A stretch of 38,037 nt of DNA from a virus. Numbering within the stretch: position 1 is the first letter of the stretch; each line of letters opens with the position of its first letter. Below the pieces are notes generated by a model. The model worked only from the letters and a program-made list of their open reading frames with translations, did no database searches and was not told the DNA's origin. Positions 15,740 through 23,230 of this stretch are shown in pieces. The stretch lies in IMG/VR virus record IMGVR_UViG_3300022937_003904, positions 1 to 38,037 of that record. The stretch is one strand, 5' to 3'. Both the position numbers and the translations under genes were made by a program.

Positions 15740-16771
15740 ATGAGTGAATTTGATTTTGTTGACCATTACGAAGACCAGGAGGAGTCTGCAAATCTTCTTC
15801 CTGAAAATGAAGCTGAGTCTGCAATTAATTGTGCTTTTGTAGGAGTTGGCGGCGGCGGCTGTAAGATTGCCAAAGCGTTCCTAGACTTGGGTTTTACAAA
15901 GACACTTTTGATCAACACTACGGATAAGGATTTCCAATCAGGAATCGATAAGGATCATCTGCTGGCACTTCCGGGTGCAGATGGTGTTGCAAAGAATATT
16001 GAACTTGGTCGCAAGGTTCTCAATGAAAACAGTGCATTGGTTGAAGATGCTCTGCGCACCAGGCTTGGCAAGGTCGACTGGCTTTTCGTTTGCGCCGGCG
16101 GCGGAGGTGGAACTGGTTCTTCTGCAGCAATCTTGGATCCTGTTTTTAAGAGATTCCTTGAGATTAATGAAGCATCTGGCAAGGTTGTTTATGTTGTCAC
16201 ATCACCTACATCTCAAGAGAAGCTAAACGCAACGATCAAGAGCAATGCTAAGTCTTTGGAATCAGATGTCACAGATAATCCTCACATCGTACTTGACAAC
16301 GAACGTCAGCTGAACTCTTTCAGAGGTAAAGTTGGTGTCCTCGGTTTGTATCCGGCAGCGAACAAGGCGTTTGCTAAGATGTTCTGGCAGCTTTTGCGCC
16401 TTGCGTGCGAGCAATCTCCAATCCAAGCTTTTGACGGCAAGGATCTTGAGAGGTTCCTTAGTGCAACCGGCAGGATTGTTCTGGGGTCTGCAATCGTCCA
16501 GCCAAGTACAAATCTTGGTGTCGAACTTTATCAGAGTTGCATTAATAACTCTCCATGCCCAAAACCAACAGGCCATGCTGAGACAGGTGTTCTTTTGCAG
16601 GTGATCACCGAAGATCACGCTAATGATGTTGATATTAGTGGGCACTTGGAAGCTGCTACTGCATATGTTGGCGGAAGAACAAATACACTGTTCTCAGGGA
16701 TCTATGTTCGTGACGCACTACCAGGACTTGTAAGTGTTATGGCTCTTGCAGGATTGCCGTGCAACGATTAA
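15740..16771 (+). CDS. FtsZ/tubulin-like GTPase
   Basis: A 343-residue filament-forming GTPase candidate. A 30-residue acidic N-terminus precedes the T1 loop GVGGGGCK (35-42), the T3-like LLINTTDKDFQSG, and the tubulin signature AGGGGGTGSS (119-128). The T7 region DGKDLERFLSATGR has Asp232 and Asp235 spaced like the FtsZ catalytic D209/D212; the usual N207 is not kept. It ends without the FtsZ C-terminal FtsA/ZipA-binding peptide. It is closer to FtsZ than to PhuZ by the loop sequences, though this is by eye. It could position phage DNA, as PhuZ or TubZ do, or disturb host division. RHH, coiled-coil and membrane proteins flank it. Confidence 0.85.
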   Translation: MSEFDFVDHYEDQEESANLLPENEAESAINCAFVGVGGGGCKIAKAFLDLGFTKTLLINTTDKDFQSGIDKDHLLALPGADGVAKNIELGRKVLNENSALVEDALRTRLGKVDWLFVCAGGGGGTGSSAAILDPVFKRFLEINEASGKVVYVVTSPTSQEKLNATIKSNAKSLESDVTDNPHIVLDNERQLNSFRGKVGVLGLYPAANKAFAKMFWQLLRLACEQSPIQAFDGKDLERFLSATGRIVLGSAIVQPSTNLGVELYQSCINNSPCPKPTGHAETGVLLQVITEDHANDVDISGHLEAATAYVGGRTNTLFSGIYVRDALPGLVSVMALAGLPCND

Positions 16772-17199
16772 TTTCTTTTATCTGTTTGGTATCTTTGCTC
16801 TCACCTGGTATTGCACAGGCTGAGTGTGCTCAGATCACTCCGATAAAAAAAGATGAAGTTGCCGCATGCGACGGAGTCTTGATTAGGTCTGATGCAGTTC
16901 CAAGCGTTATAGTTAACTTGACTTCTGCTGAAGAAAAATGCAAACTTAGGCTAAAAGAACAGCAGGAAAAATCAGATGCATGGTGCACTGCAGAAAAAGA
17001 TAAGCTAAAAGCTCAAATCGAAGTGCAAAAAGAACTATCTGATAAAAGATTAAAGATAAGACAAGAACAGATTGACTTTCTGACAGAAGAGATTAAAAGA
17101 TTAAAGCAGCCTCGAACAGGAATGTGGTTAACTATAGGCGTCGTTTCAGGGGTTGCGATAACAATGGCAGCAGCTTGGTCACTTAATCAAGTTAAGTAG
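16759..17199 (+). CDS. exported coiled-coil protein with C-terminal membrane anchor
   Basis: A 146-residue protein starting at GTG, overlapping the tubulin-like gene by 13 nt. A signal peptide (ISFICLVSLLSPGIAQA) is followed by about 75 residues with four cysteines and a charged coiled coil (KLRLKEQQEK, then IDFLTEEIKRLKQ). A C-terminal transmembrane helix is at residues about 122-142. Predicted topology is a periplasmic coiled coil held in the inner membrane. There is no lipobox, so it is not a classical u-spanin, but a lysis or envelope-bridging role is possible. Confidence 0.6.
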   Translation: MQRLISFICLVSLLSPGIAQAECAQITPIKKDEVAACDGVLIRSDAVPSVIVNLTSAEEKCKLRLKEQQEKSDAWCTAEKDKLKAQIEVQKELSDKRLKIRQEQIDFLTEEIKRLKQPRTGMWLTIGVVSGVAITMAAAWSLNQVK

Positions 17200-17253
17200 C
17201 TATTATTTCTGCCAGAAACGATATTTATAACTGGATTGTCTCCGGAGATTTAA

Positions 17254-18840
17254 ATGTCTATTAAGGTAACAGAAAGAGCCGTTCGAGAGCTTGTTAAGAG
17301 TTTGCTCGAGCAAGATGTAAGCGCACCAGTCATTGATGGAGATGCTACTGCGCACCTCCCAATTGAAGCAGATCCTGTTGTAGGTCAGGAAGACTTGGGT
17401 CCGCCCGTCCAGGATGTGAATTATGAACCCACAGATCACGATGAGCTAATGGTAGCATCAGAGAAGCTACTTGCTGACGTTCCTGATGATCTAATTCCCG
17501 CTGTTTTTAAAGCAATTAGAAAACTAGTAGATAAAGCTCTTAGAATAGCGAAAGAGCGTGCCGAGATGAATCCGCAAGATATCGTTTCTGAGCAGACAAA
17601 TATCTTGCCTCTTCTTGAAGCCATAGTTGAGCAGATGATGCCTTATACGGTTGATATCGACGCTGCAAAAGGCGTGGGATATGAAGACCCAGATCTTGAG
17701 AAAATCAAGATGAGAGGTGAAGAAGAGGACGAAGAGGAAGAAGAGGAAGTTGACGAGCCTGTACAAAAACAAGCACCTCAGCCTCCCGGTAGAAAAATTT
17801 ACGCTGTTGTCCCTCCCAAAGATAAAGTGACCGCATACACTGGTCAAGTCGAGGACGAGGAAGAAGAAGAGGAACCTGAAGCTGATCTTGCTGCTATGCT
17901 TGGAGATCAACCTAGAGTTTCAAAGGCACAAAGAGAAAAGCAGCGCAAGGAAAGAGAAGCTCAAGCTAAGCACAGTGCTGAGCAGTCCCGAGTTGCAGTT
18001 GAGTTAACTACCAAGTCAGATGAAGAAAAAGTTAAGATCGCTAAAAAGATGTTTTCAGATGATAAAGAGTTAGTTGCTAAGATTGACGCTCTTGAAGATG
18101 ATCGCATGCTTGATACTCTTCTTACTCCAGATCAAGTAATCGATGTTGAAGAAGAGTTTATAAAGTCGGACCTCGGGCAAGAGCTTGAATCTCTGCCGAC
18201 TATGACTTACAAAGATATGCCTGAGGCACTTAGAGGCAAATACGCGCCGATCATGCTTGATGTAGGAAAATCAATCTCCAATAGCGCGTTTAGAAATATT
18301 CGAGATGCAGGATTTATGAAATTCTTGGCAGGCTTGGCAATGGGCCCAGATAAATTCCAAGAAGAACTGATATCAATAACTCAAGACGCACCAGAAGACG
18401 CAAAGCCGATTCAAAAATTCTTGCTTGCCTCTCTCCCGTGGTCTGCAGAATTTAAGAAAGAAGTAAAGAAGGCTGGTAAGATGCCTGAGCTTGATCCTGA
18501 TGCTGCAGCAGACGTTTTAAATTATTTGCGGCAAAGCGAAGAAGGTGCGAAAGAAGGCGGAAACCTGCTTGATGATTACACGTCGCTCGTTCATTATTAC
18601 CTTGCAGTTAGAGACAATTTTCCAGGTGCTGAAAAGAGTATGAGGAAATTCCATTTCAATAAAGATAATGGCAAGGCTGCTTTAGAACTAGCTGTAAAAG
18701 GTCTTTCTGATCGCGGAGACAAGGAAGGCTACGATGAACTAGTCAGGATCCTAGGTGGCGACGCGAACAGAAAAGAAGTTGCAAAGCAGCTTGGCAAGGA
18801 TTTTGTAGTACCTAAATATCAAGAGCCTCAGGAGGGTTAA
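17254..18840 (+). CDS. large acidic protein with N-terminal tag helix, possible virion protein
   Basis: A 528-residue protein starting at ATG after CCGGAG. It begins with an amphipathic helix (TERAVRELVKSLLEQ). A helical region about 65-140 follows, then two Glu-only runs (about 160-170 and 207-213) around a Pro-rich segment, a charged Arg/Lys helix, and a folded helical C-terminal half (about 255-520). No catalytic motif is visible. The layout resembles other tag-plus-acidic-linker proteins here. The size and neighbours fit a core or structural protein, but this is not established. Confidence 0.6.
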   Translation: MSIKVTERAVRELVKSLLEQDVSAPVIDGDATAHLPIEADPVVGQEDLGPPVQDVNYEPTDHDELMVASEKLLADVPDDLIPAVFKAIRKLVDKALRIAKERAEMNPQDIVSEQTNILPLLEAIVEQMMPYTVDIDAAKGVGYEDPDLEKIKMRGEEEDEEEEEEVDEPVQKQAPQPPGRKIYAVVPPKDKVTAYTGQVEDEEEEEEPEADLAAMLGDQPRVSKAQREKQRKEREAQAKHSAEQSRVAVELTTKSDEEKVKIAKKMFSDDKELVAKIDALEDDRMLDTLLTPDQVIDVEEEFIKSDLGQELESLPTMTYKDMPEALRGKYAPIMLDVGKSISNSAFRNIRDAGFMKFLAGLAMGPDKFQEELISITQDAPEDAKPIQKFLLASLPWSAEFKKEVKKAGKMPELDPDAAADVLNYLRQSEEGAKEGGNLLDDYTSLVHYYLAVRDNFPGAEKSMRKFHFNKDNGKAALELAVKGLSDRGDKEGYDELVRILGGDANRKEVAKQLGKDFVVPKYQEPQEG

Positions 18841-18842
18841 CC

Positions 18843-19226
18843 TTGAAACGTTCTCTTCTCAAAGAGATTAGCGATAATTTAAGGTCTTCTGCGCCTGAGA
18901 GGAAGGTCCCTGATTTTTTACAGGGTATGACAACAATGCCACAGACATTGCCAGTACACGCAATTCCCGGTCGAGTAGATTGGGAAATTGTTGAATCGCC
19001 ACGTCGTTTGATGAAAACGTATAGTTTTATGACTCCTGAACATAGAAAAGCTTTCTTGATAGAGTTTATGGAGGAGCAAGATCAAATGCAGCATCATGCT
19101 AGAATGACTATCGATGAGAATGAGATTCACGTTGAGATCTACACTCGAGATCTTAATTCTATCACAGAAGTCGATCACCATTTGGCGCGCCTCGCAGACC
19201 TAATTTTTAGAGATACAGCTAGGTGA
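18843..19226 (+). CDS. pterin-4a-carbinolamine dehydratase-like protein
   Basis: The protein has 127 residues and starts at TTG after GGAGG. After about 40 tag-like residues it follows the PCD/DCoH fold: VDWEIVESPRRL, FMTPEHRKAFLIEF, MQHH (His84-His85) and VEIYTRDLNSITEVDHHLARLADLI. The double His of the active site is kept, but the third catalytic His (THD) reads TRD. Enzyme activity may be lost and the fold reused. No phenylalanine hydroxylase or pterin gene is in the window. Confidence 0.65.
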   Translation: MKRSLLKEISDNLRSSAPERKVPDFLQGMTTMPQTLPVHAIPGRVDWEIVESPRRLMKTYSFMTPEHRKAFLIEFMEEQDQMQHHARMTIDENEIHVEIYTRDLNSITEVDHHLARLADLIFRDTAR

Positions 19227-19230
19227 TCTT

Positions 19231-19614
19231 GTGGAAATGCTAAACGAAGATAGACTCTTTATCTCAAAGAGCTTGCAGGGAAAAATAGGGCCTGAGCAAC
19301 TGGCCGATCCCGTTGCTGATGATAATGGCAATCTTGTTGTTGAGCTAGCGGGATCTAAAATCTATGTGAAGTCTCTTGAAGAGACGTCAGAAGTGATTAG
19401 CATAGAAGGATCATGCTTCTCACAAGACATAGCCGGGATATTCTCTGATGAAAAACCTGATGTATTAAGCATTATGGCAGGTGAAAACACTGTTCTAGAA
19501 AAAAATGTTAAGGGTGGACAGTGGTCTTGCAAGGCAAACACTTTTTCAGAAGATAATTATGATGTGTCTATCTTGATAACAAAGGCCCAAAAAAGGAATA
19601 AGAAAAATGACTAA
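19231..19614 (+). CDS. hypothetical protein
   Basis: A 127-residue beta-rich acidic protein. The start is GTG 19231 or ATG 19237; AGGTGA at 19221-19226 does not separate them. Strand-like segments NLVVELAGSKIYVKSL and DVSILITKAQ suggest a compact beta fold. It overlaps the next gene by 8 nt. No family is recognised. Confidence 0.55.
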   Translation: MEMLNEDRLFISKSLQGKIGPEQLADPVADDNGNLVVELAGSKIYVKSLEETSEVISIEGSCFSQDIAGIFSDEKPDVLSIMAGENTVLEKNVKGGQWSCKANTFSEDNYDVSILITKAQKRNKKND

Positions 19615-19813
19615 AGACAACAAAACTCCTGAGCCTCCCAAGACTCAAAAAACTCAATTTGACAAATTCATTGATGATCAAATTCGCCGCCAAGAAGAAA
19701 TCAAGAAGAGAAAGCAGGAAATCGTCGGGACAGGAAAAGATACACCACAGCAAACTTATAACAAGCTTTATAGAGAGCGCCCTCAAAATCGCACTGTGTG
19801 GAGAAAGAAATGA
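19607..19813 (+). CDS. small basic hypothetical protein
   Basis: A 68-residue Lys/Arg/Gln-rich, proline-containing protein, probably largely disordered with one central charged helix. It overlaps its neighbours at both ends (8 nt upstream; ATGA with the next gene). No function is recognised. Confidence 0.5.
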   Translation: MTKDNKTPEPPKTQKTQFDKFIDDQIRRQEEIKKRKQEIVGTGKDTPQQTYNKLYRERPQNRTVWRKK

Positions 19814-20436
19814 AACAAGTATTGAAGACAGGGGCTGAGCTCCGATCTTTCTTGGAAAGAATAGTTGAAACAAGCGTTCAGAGCGCACAAGACGTTGTTG
19901 CAGAAGAAGAGCGTCAGCGACAACTAGAACTCTACAAGAAGATGCAAGAGCAAGAAGAAGAGGAAGAAGTAGAGGAAGAACCCGCTGATGAAAAACCCAA
20001 AGCTGCAGCAAAGCCCGAAGAGGATGCAGAAAAAGATCCCATGCAAAGACCTTCTGCTGCCGATCGTGCACCTGAAAAGCCCAAGACGCCAGACGATGTC
20101 GACTTGAAGAACATTCTTTACTCTATCAACCAGATTAGAAGCGGAAGATCTTTAAAAGACAGAGATGTGAGAGATAATCTTGATGATTATTTTAACAAGC
20201 TTTCACCCGTTGAACGCTTGGCACTTTCTGAGTTTTTGGAAGGTCTTTCTGACGTGATCGTTGACGGAGTTCCTGCAGCCGATGCAGAATCTCCCGATGA
20301 AGAGATTGTGATGCAGGCATCTGATAAGACTGCAAAGGCTGTTGCTAGCAAAGAAAAGAAAGCAGAGCCACAGCAAAAAGCTAAGCCATCATCTTCCCCC
20401 GAAGAAATCGCGCCACCGATTAAAGTGGCACAGTAA
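19810..20436 (+). CDS. acidic hypothetical protein with N-terminal tag helix
   Basis: A 208-residue protein; ATG 19810 overlaps the previous TGA and follows GGAG, so it is preferred to GTG 19798. It starts with an amphipathic helix (ELRSFLERIVETSVQ). An extremely Glu-rich segment (about 40-60), a Lys/Pro/Ala linker and a short folded helical domain follow (about 95-155, including DLKNILYSINQIRSGRSL and PVERLALSEFLEGL). The tail is disordered. Another member of the recurrent tag-plus-acidic-linker set. Confidence 0.55.
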   Translation: MKQVLKTGAELRSFLERIVETSVQSAQDVVAEEERQRQLELYKKMQEQEEEEEVEEEPADEKPKAAAKPEEDAEKDPMQRPSAADRAPEKPKTPDDVDLKNILYSINQIRSGRSLKDRDVRDNLDDYFNKLSPVERLALSEFLEGLSDVIVDGVPAADAESPDEEIVMQASDKTAKAVASKEKKAEPQQKAKPSSSPEEIAPPIKVAQ

Positions 20437-20447
20437 GAGAGGTAAAC

Positions 20448-20645
20448 TTGGAAAAGACTACAATTTATCTGCCGAATGGCGGAACTTTAGAGGTCGAACA
20501 TACGCAGCAATTTATTAATAGAGTTTGCGAGCGGTACAACAAGCAAGAAAGCGAAGTACAGTTAGCTGATATTAAGAATTATATTTACGAGTCATTTAAG
20601 ATAGCACTTGATAACGGAACGTTAGAGAAAGTAGAAGAAGCATAG
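20448..20645 (+). CDS. small hypothetical protein
   Basis: A 65-residue protein starting at TTG after GAGAGG. It reads as a beta hairpin (TTIYLPNGGTLEVE) followed by two helices. No family is recognised. Confidence 0.5.
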   Translation: MEKTTIYLPNGGTLEVEHTQQFINRVCERYNKQESEVQLADIKNYIYESFKIALDNGTLEKVEEA

Positions 20646-20656
20646 CGAGAGGTACA

Positions 20657-20980
20657 ATGTCTGATTCGATTGACAATCTAAGAGAGATCATTCGTCAAGA
20701 GGCGAAATCACTTGTCGAGACAAAACTTAGAAGAACCCGCGAGGGAAACAAAGTAGGGTTCGCATCGGAAGAATATATCGAAGAAGTCGAGAAAGATCTC
20801 GAGGAGCTTGTTTCAATTCGAGATCGGCGAGGAATGAGAGAACGCGAAAGGTATGTTCTTTCTCAAGCTGTAAGACACCTCAGAGCCAGTCTTAAGCGTG
20901 CCAGAAAAACTCGTGACAGATTAGAAAAAGAAAAAGCTAATCAAGAAGAAAAGCAAAAAGTAATAATCTCAGAAGAATAG
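20657..20980 (+). CDS. charged helical hypothetical protein
   Basis: A 107-residue protein starting at ATG after GAGAGG. The N-terminal helix SIDNLREIIRQEAKSLVE matches the tag pattern. The rest is a long Arg/Lys/Glu helix (RRGMRERERYVLSQAVRHL) that could bind nucleic acid or self-associate. It precedes a putative promoter. Confidence 0.55.
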   Translation: MSDSIDNLREIIRQEAKSLVETKLRRTREGNKVGFASEEYIEEVEKDLEELVSIRDRRGMRERERYVLSQAVRHLRASLKRARKTRDRLEKEKANQEEKQKVIISEE

Positions 20981-20983
20981 TTT

Positions 20984-21013
20984 TTGTGTAAATCAAATCT
21001 CCTAGTGTATAAT
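20984..21013 (+). promoter_or_regulatory. putative promoter upstream of ligase-fold gene
   Basis: TTGTGT (20984-20989), an 18-nt spacer and TATAAT (21008-21013) preceded by GTG lie in a 53-nt gap. AAAGGAGA and ATG 21034 follow. Probably host sigma-70 type. Confidence 0.5.
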
Positions 21014-21033
21014 AGCACCAAAGGAGATACAAC

Positions 21034-22230
21034 ATGGGCGCAGTTCACGGTCATCTGATGCATCCTTATGATAACCTCGACTTGAGGTTTAGGGATCTAA
21101 AAGCAATGTTTGCTCGAATTGCAAACGGTGAGATTGATTCTGCTTGCGAGAAGTTTGACGGACAAAATATCTTTCTCCATGTTGATTCAAGCGGAACACC
21201 TTGGTTTGCTCGCAACTTGTCTGATATCAAAGACGGTAAGGTTTCCGCCAAAGATATTGATGATCGTTTTGCAGGAAGAGGTCCAGTTCACATCGCTTTT
21301 CGTGATGCTGCGCTCGTGGCTACTGAGCTGTTTTCCAGATGGCCCGCTGATAAAATTGATCGAGTCTTTGGCGACAATACCTGGTATTCTGCAGAGATCA
21401 TTCACACTGCGAATCCTAATGTGATCAAATATGACACTTGTGCACTAATCTTTCACTGGGATGGTACTGGTTCTCGAGATTCTGTGACTGGGCATGCTAT
21501 CTCAACAAAAGCGCATGAGCAGGCATTTAAAGTCTTGACAGACTCACTTCCAAGAGCTGTTGATGTCCAAGGTTTGACCTGGAAGATCGGAACTTCTTTT
21601 AGCGCGAATGTGAATAAATTGTCGTATGCACAGTTCACATCAGCGGTGACTGTTTTGGATGAGGCTTGTGTATCTTCTGGTCTGCATCACAATGCATCCC
21701 TCAAGGATTTTGTTGCAAAAAAGATCGATGAAGATCTTTTGGCTCATCTTAATCTGGGCAATGATTACACACAACTTGTAATGGAAAGAATGTTTGATGA
21801 GGAAGGAGCTCTTGCAGCACCCTCTATTACGAAAGGCATGAATACTGCTCTCAAGGCAACGCTGCGCGATATCATGAAACGCAGAAAAGAAATCAGAGAA
21901 GATTATTTGTCACCTATCGTTAGGGTGGTTCGCAAAGTTGCTTTTCATGCACTGGATAATACTGCATCAAATCTGGTTTCCGATCATAATTCGGAAGTCA
22001 AGAGGTTGCAAAGAGAATACGAGAAAGCTCTTCTTGTGGCAACTAATCGAGGCACAGATCGGGATGTTAAGATCTTGCAAAAGTGCGCAGATCAATTAAC
22101 TAAAAGCTCACAAATCACGTCATCTCAGGAAGGCATAGTTTTTAAGTTTAACGGCGAGTCATACAAGCTTACAGGAATTTTCGCACCGCTAAATCAAGTT
22201 TTAGGGTTAAACAAAGATTGGAGCAAGTAA
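21034..22230 (+). CDS. nucleic-acid-ligase-fold nucleotidyltransferase (DUF6267-like)
   Basis: A 398-residue protein carrying the ordered motifs of the ATP-dependent ligase/capping superfamily. Motif I is EKFDGQN with candidate nucleophile Lys40. FARN resembles motif Ia, and WYSAEIIH resembles motif III with its Glu. EGIVFKF (366-372) is motif IV, and YKLTG (377-381) is motif V. A long helical insert sits between III and IV. The family looks like the phage group called DUF6267; that name is from memory. It overlaps a HIGH-type nucleotidyltransferase, so the two may act on one substrate. Ligation of RNA or DNA, or adenylate transfer to another acceptor, cannot be told apart. Confidence 0.7.
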   Translation: MGAVHGHLMHPYDNLDLRFRDLKAMFARIANGEIDSACEKFDGQNIFLHVDSSGTPWFARNLSDIKDGKVSAKDIDDRFAGRGPVHIAFRDAALVATELFSRWPADKIDRVFGDNTWYSAEIIHTANPNVIKYDTCALIFHWDGTGSRDSVTGHAISTKAHEQAFKVLTDSLPRAVDVQGLTWKIGTSFSANVNKLSYAQFTSAVTVLDEACVSSGLHHNASLKDFVAKKIDEDLLAHLNLGNDYTQLVMERMFDEEGALAAPSITKGMNTALKATLRDIMKRRKEIREDYLSPIVRVVRKVAFHALDNTASNLVSDHNSEVKRLQREYEKALLVATNRGTDRDVKILQKCADQLTKSSQITSSQEGIVFKFNGESYKLTGIFAPLNQVLGLNKDWSK

Positions 22231-22811
22231 TGAGAGTTGGAATCGTAGCAGGCGCATTTAAGCCTTATCACAAGGGTCATCACCGAATGGTAGAGATCGC
22301 TTGCAAGGAAAATGATGTTGTTCACGTGATAGTTTCTCTTACAGATCGAAAGAGGTCGAAACAAGTACCCGTTTCCGGCGTTCAGATGGAAAAGGTCTGG
22401 AATGATCACTTGGTTCATATTTTACCGGAAAATGCCAAAGATAACCTAGAACTGTTACCTTCAGGCTACGCTCCAGTTAGAAAGGTTTACGAGATGCTGG
22501 AGAATGCTGCAGAATGCAATTCCTCGGATGTGTTTAATATCTACTCGGATCCTAAAGACATCGAACGCTACAATGAAAAATCCTTATCCAAGGCTTTGCC
22601 CGATAGCTTTGTCGACACCAACGTCTTTAGAAGACCAGTCAATATGAGCGAAACTGCTAACGTTAGAGGTGAAGACATGCGTAAGTGGATGGGAAGCAGA
22701 GATAAAGAGAGTTTCATCACTGGTCTTCCCGATGGACTACCCCATGAGTCTAAGGAGAGTATCTGGTTTACTCTTGTTGGCCCCGATGTAGTTTCGTTTG
22801 GTGGATGTTAA
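22230..22811 (+). CDS. HIGH-type nucleotidyltransferase (NMNAT/cytidylyltransferase-like)
   Basis: A 193-residue Rossmann-like nucleotidyltransferase. ATG 22230 overlaps the previous stop (TAATG) and follows GGAG; the frame also opens at TTG 22218. It has GAFKPYHKGHHRMVE, the GxFxPxHxGH substrate loop, and a late MSETANVRGEDMR that fits the ISxTxxR ATP-binding motif. Relatives include NMN adenylyltransferase, phosphopantetheine adenylyltransferase and glycerol-phosphate cytidylyltransferase. The substrate is unknown. Tight coupling to the ligase-fold gene is the best functional clue. Confidence 0.78.
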   Translation: MRVGIVAGAFKPYHKGHHRMVEIACKENDVVHVIVSLTDRKRSKQVPVSGVQMEKVWNDHLVHILPENAKDNLELLPSGYAPVRKVYEMLENAAECNSSDVFNIYSDPKDIERYNEKSLSKALPDSFVDTNVFRRPVNMSETANVRGEDMRKWMGSRDKESFITGLPDGLPHESKESIWFTLVGPDVVSFGGC

Positions 22812-22836
22812 CCATTCTTAAATTTGTGCGTATAAT
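22808..22836 (+). promoter_or_regulatory. putative promoter between 22811 and 22877
   Basis: TTAACC (22808-22813, four of six -35 positions), a 17-nt spacer and a perfect TATAAT (22831-22836) preceded by TGTGCG. The leader of about 34 nt contains GAGGAG before ATG 22877. Confidence 0.55.
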
Positions 22837-22876
22837 GTTTTCATAATTGACATTTAACTTTATGAGGAGATCTAAA

Positions 22877-23227
22877 ATGTCTAACAAGAGAAATAACTGG
22901 GTGCCAGAGATCATGTATGAGGAATCTGCAGAAGGAGTTGCCAGCAACTTTCCTTTTATTCAAGTTCCCAAAGATGAGACGATGCCATCCCTTCTTTACA
23001 TCTTTGAATCCCAAGATACGGGAGAAGTTGAACCGGGTGCCGATGGTGAAGAACTCCCTGTTTTTGAGTGGGACATGCACCAGTACGCAGACATGGCTGT
23101 TCTTAAGTCCAATCTTCGCCCAGAGCTTTACGATGAAGTTCGAGTTTCCCTAGGTTTGCAACCCATGGCAGAGGCCATCGCAGCAGGCCAGCAAATTACC
23201 CAGAACGTAAAAACTAACTTGGAGTAA
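22877..23227 (+). CDS. hypothetical protein
   Basis: A 116-residue acidic protein starting at ATG 22877 after GAGGAG; the open frame extends to 22847 without a ribosome site. It contains LLYIFESQDTGEVEPG and a C-terminal helix. The good promoter and ribosome site suggest abundant expression. No family is recognised. Confidence 0.6.
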   Translation: MSNKRNNWVPEIMYEESAEGVASNFPFIQVPKDETMPSLLYIFESQDTGEVEPGADGEELPVFEWDMHQYADMAVLKSNLRPELYDEVRVSLGLQPMAEAIAAGQQITQNVKTNLE

Positions 23228-23230
23228 ACC

